DNA from: Bog-756 sp963713625
GTDB taxonomy: Bacteria > Actinomycetota > Acidimicrobiia > Acidimicrobiales > RAAP-2
DNA length: 64,000 nt
NCBI GenBank assembly: GCA_963713625.1
Contig: CAVQMN010000005.1
Span: 124,001-188,000, forward strand
Reading direction: 5' to 3'
Part shown: piece by piece, positions 62,580 through 64,000 of the stretch
How the letters are laid out: each line of letters starts with the position of its first letter
Numbering within the stretch: the first letter of the stretch is position 1
Notes under the pieces: model-generated
Databases searched by the model: none
The model's input: the letters and a program-made list of their open reading frames with translations, nothing else
What the model was told of the DNA's origin: nothing
Position numbers and translations under genes: made by a program

Positions 62580-63413
62580 GTGACTGACGTTCGGCCCATG
62601 ATCTCGTACGCACAAAATCTTGAAGATGTGGTGCTGGACCGTGCCCTCCACGCGCCGACCGGCTTCTATGTCGACGTCGGCGCAGCCTCGCCATCAACGG
62701 CCTCCGTCACCCGGCACTTCTACGATCTCGGATGGTCGGGTATCAACATTGAACCGTTGCCGGAATCTGTAGCCGAACTGCGAGAGGCACGACCCCGTGA
62801 CTGGACCGTCGAGGCCGTGGCCGGGGCCGAGCCCGGGCAGTCCAGCTTCCACGTGGTCGAATCCGATCCTGATCTCTCGACGTTCGACCCCCGTCGTATC
62901 AAAGAGATGGCCGCCGAGGGCATTCGGACAGAGGAGCGCCTGGTTGAAATGGTGACCCTCAACGGGATTCTCGAGCGGGCGAAACCGGCAACGATCGACT
63001 TCTTGAAGATCGACGCCGAGGGAACAGAGCGTGAGGTCCTGCTGGGAATCAATCTCCGCATCTGGCGACCCCGTGTGCTTCTCGTCGAGGCGACCTTCCC
63101 GAACTCACAGACACCATCCCATGGAGACTGGGAAGATCTGGTGCTCGAGCAGGGCTACCTGTTCGCATCGTTCGATGGCATCAACCGGTTCTATGCGGCC
63201 GAAGAGGAGTCGTCACTCCTCGACCGGCTCGCGCCAGCGAACGTGCTCGACCAGTTCGTCCCGGCCTACGTGCAGCTGATCAACGAGGAGCTCGAACGCC
63301 TCCGCGCCGCGTATGCGCGGGTGGAACGTGAGATCGCCCTCAAGGACGATCAGATTGAATCCACCACGGAATACGCTCGGCACCTGGAAGAGACCCTGGA
63401 GCAAAAGCGCTAG
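62580..63413 (+). CDS. FkbM-family methyltransferase with coiled-coil tail
   Basis: A 277-residue protein with a GTG start. The FkbM fold shows SYAQNLEDVVLDRAL, FYVDVGAASPSTASVTRHFY (SAM-binding motif I), GINIEPLPESVAEL, TIDFLKIDAEGTEREVLLGI and VLLVEATFPNSQTP. The last 50 residues, from about ELERLRAAYARVEREI, form a coiled coil. It should O-methylate a sugar of the surface glycan made by this cluster. A coiled-coil end also occurs in the GT2 protein and the small coiled-coil protein, so these may interact. Confidence 0.88.
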   Translation: MTDVRPMISYAQNLEDVVLDRALHAPTGFYVDVGAASPSTASVTRHFYDLGWSGINIEPLPESVAELREARPRDWTVEAVAGAEPGQSSFHVVESDPDLSTFDPRRIKEMAAEGIRTEERLVEMVTLNGILERAKPATIDFLKIDAEGTEREVLLGINLRIWRPRVLLVEATFPNSQTPSHGDWEDLVLEQGYLFASFDGINRFYAAEEESSLLDRLAPANVLDQFVPAYVQLINEELERLRAAYARVEREIALKDDQIESTTEYARHLEETLEQKR

Positions 63414-63562
63414 TTCCGGCGATGGGGTGAAGCAAGCAGCCTGACTCTCCCAAGGGAGACATCGGTCGTGCCCACCAATTCGTGCCGATCGGTGCCAGTA
63501 TGTCCGGCGGCGGAGCCATGGTGACCGGCAGGCCCTCCTGAGACGAAGGGAATCTCGAACAA

Positions 63563-64000
63563 GTGAAAAAGGGCACAGTTGCGGTCCTCGTGACACTGGT
63601 GGTGCTCGCTCTCGTTGTCGTGGCGCTGGTCGTAGGACTGGGTAGGAACTCAACTCCGAACACCGCCACCGCTCCCGTTCCGGCCTCGAACCCGTGCTCC
63701 ACGATCCCCCGGCCGACCGACGTGACGTATAGCCATCCCATTCCTCCGACCAACTCCGCGCCGGTGAATCCCATCGTTGCCGTGCCCGCGTCGGGTGGTG
63801 GATCCTTTGCCGAGGTCGTGACGAACGACGGCGTCGCGAGCCAGCAGAAGTTCGTTCCGAGGGGCGCCGACTATGTGCGCCTTGCGCCAGCCACTGTGGG
63901 AACGCACACGGTCTGTTCCATATCGACGTTCGACGTCGGCACCGGGTCCGATGCCTACAACGCCCACCAGGCGGCACAGGCGCTGGCCACCATGGCCGGA
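63563..64000 (+). CDS. Membrane-anchored exported protein (cut by window edge)
   Basis: From the GTG at 63563, 146 codons are open to the edge of the window. An N-terminal helix (VAVLVTLVVLALVVVALVVG) is followed by a Pro/Thr/Ala-rich stretch (NTATAPVPASNPCSTIPRPT) and a predicted beta-rich domain with GADYVRLAPATVGTHTVCSI; two Cys may pair. The 3' end lies outside. I do not recognise the family. It faces the same way as the FkbM gene and begins 150 bp after it. Confidence 0.65.
   Translation, partial: MKKGTVAVLVTLVVLALVVVALVVGLGRNSTPNTATAPVPASNPCSTIPRPTDVTYSHPIPPTNSAPVNPIVAVPASGGGSFAEVVTNDGVASQQKFVPRGADYVRLAPATVGTHTVCSISTFDVGTGSDAYNAHQAAQALATMAG

Noticed and set aside
1..64000. CRISPR array or phage genes in the accessory region
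   Set aside because: No regularly spaced repeats of 25-40 bp and no capsid, terminase or integrase motifs were seen.

Overview
The window is about 64 kb of high-GC DNA with tightly packed genes, many GTG starts and many 4-bp ATGA/GTGA stop-start overlaps. The gene content (steroid ring catabolism, a full mce lipid-import operon, a split-alpha transhydrogenase, PTTTT-rich exported proteins) points to an actinobacterium. A lineage near Acidimicrobiia is my inference, not a proven assignment.

Layout. 1-4270: ipdC-ipdB-ipdA-echA20 divergent from an SDR, in the same order as the cholesterol C/D-ring (HIP) genes of Mycobacterium tuberculosis. 4292-5482: EAL-domain protein. 5625-8634: pntAA-pntAB-pntB. 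8651-12579: a PIN/TRAM membrane protein and a membrane-anchored GH18-like protein. 12651-19626: tRNA-Ala(CGC) followed by a 40-bp duplicate of its 3' half, then a mosaic accessory region: DUF6582-like protein, mug, topoisomerase IB, MarR with a double palindromic operator, VOC protein, remnants of a SnoaL-like and an ABC-ATPase gene, a cNMP-binding protein, and MerR with an AurF-like diiron oxygenase.

19707-34668 (minus strand): an Mce transport locus reading yrbEA, yrbEB, mceA, mceB (frameshifted), mceC, a fused mceD-mceE, mceF, exported proteins D, C and B, the Mkl-type ATPase, an Mce-associated membrane protein and exported protein A. Three of the four exported proteins share a short C-terminal motif and may be accessory parts of this importer. 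35334-37544: acyltransferase-3/SGNH protein. 37940-45020: small and stress-related genes (DUF6328-like, RsbW-like kinase, CYTH-CHAD, PfpI, PAS-GAF-GAF-PP2C). 45344-49625: frameshifted pabB-pabC, a DisA_N-like protein and a metal-binding lipoprotein with a palindromic operator. 49665-53254: MarR/MFS efflux pair, ASCH protein, FabH. 53447-63413: a surface-glycan cluster (coiled-coil protein, three glycosyltransferases, YfhO-like protein, FkbM methyltransferase). The window ends inside a membrane-anchored exported protein.

The main points of interest are the exported-protein family of the mce locus, four independent broken or fused genes (mceB, mceD-mceE, pabB, SnoaL), the tRNA-flanked accessory region with hidden gene remnants, and a DisA-like protein next to a probable metal-regulated operator. 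All names come from reading motifs; no database search was run.
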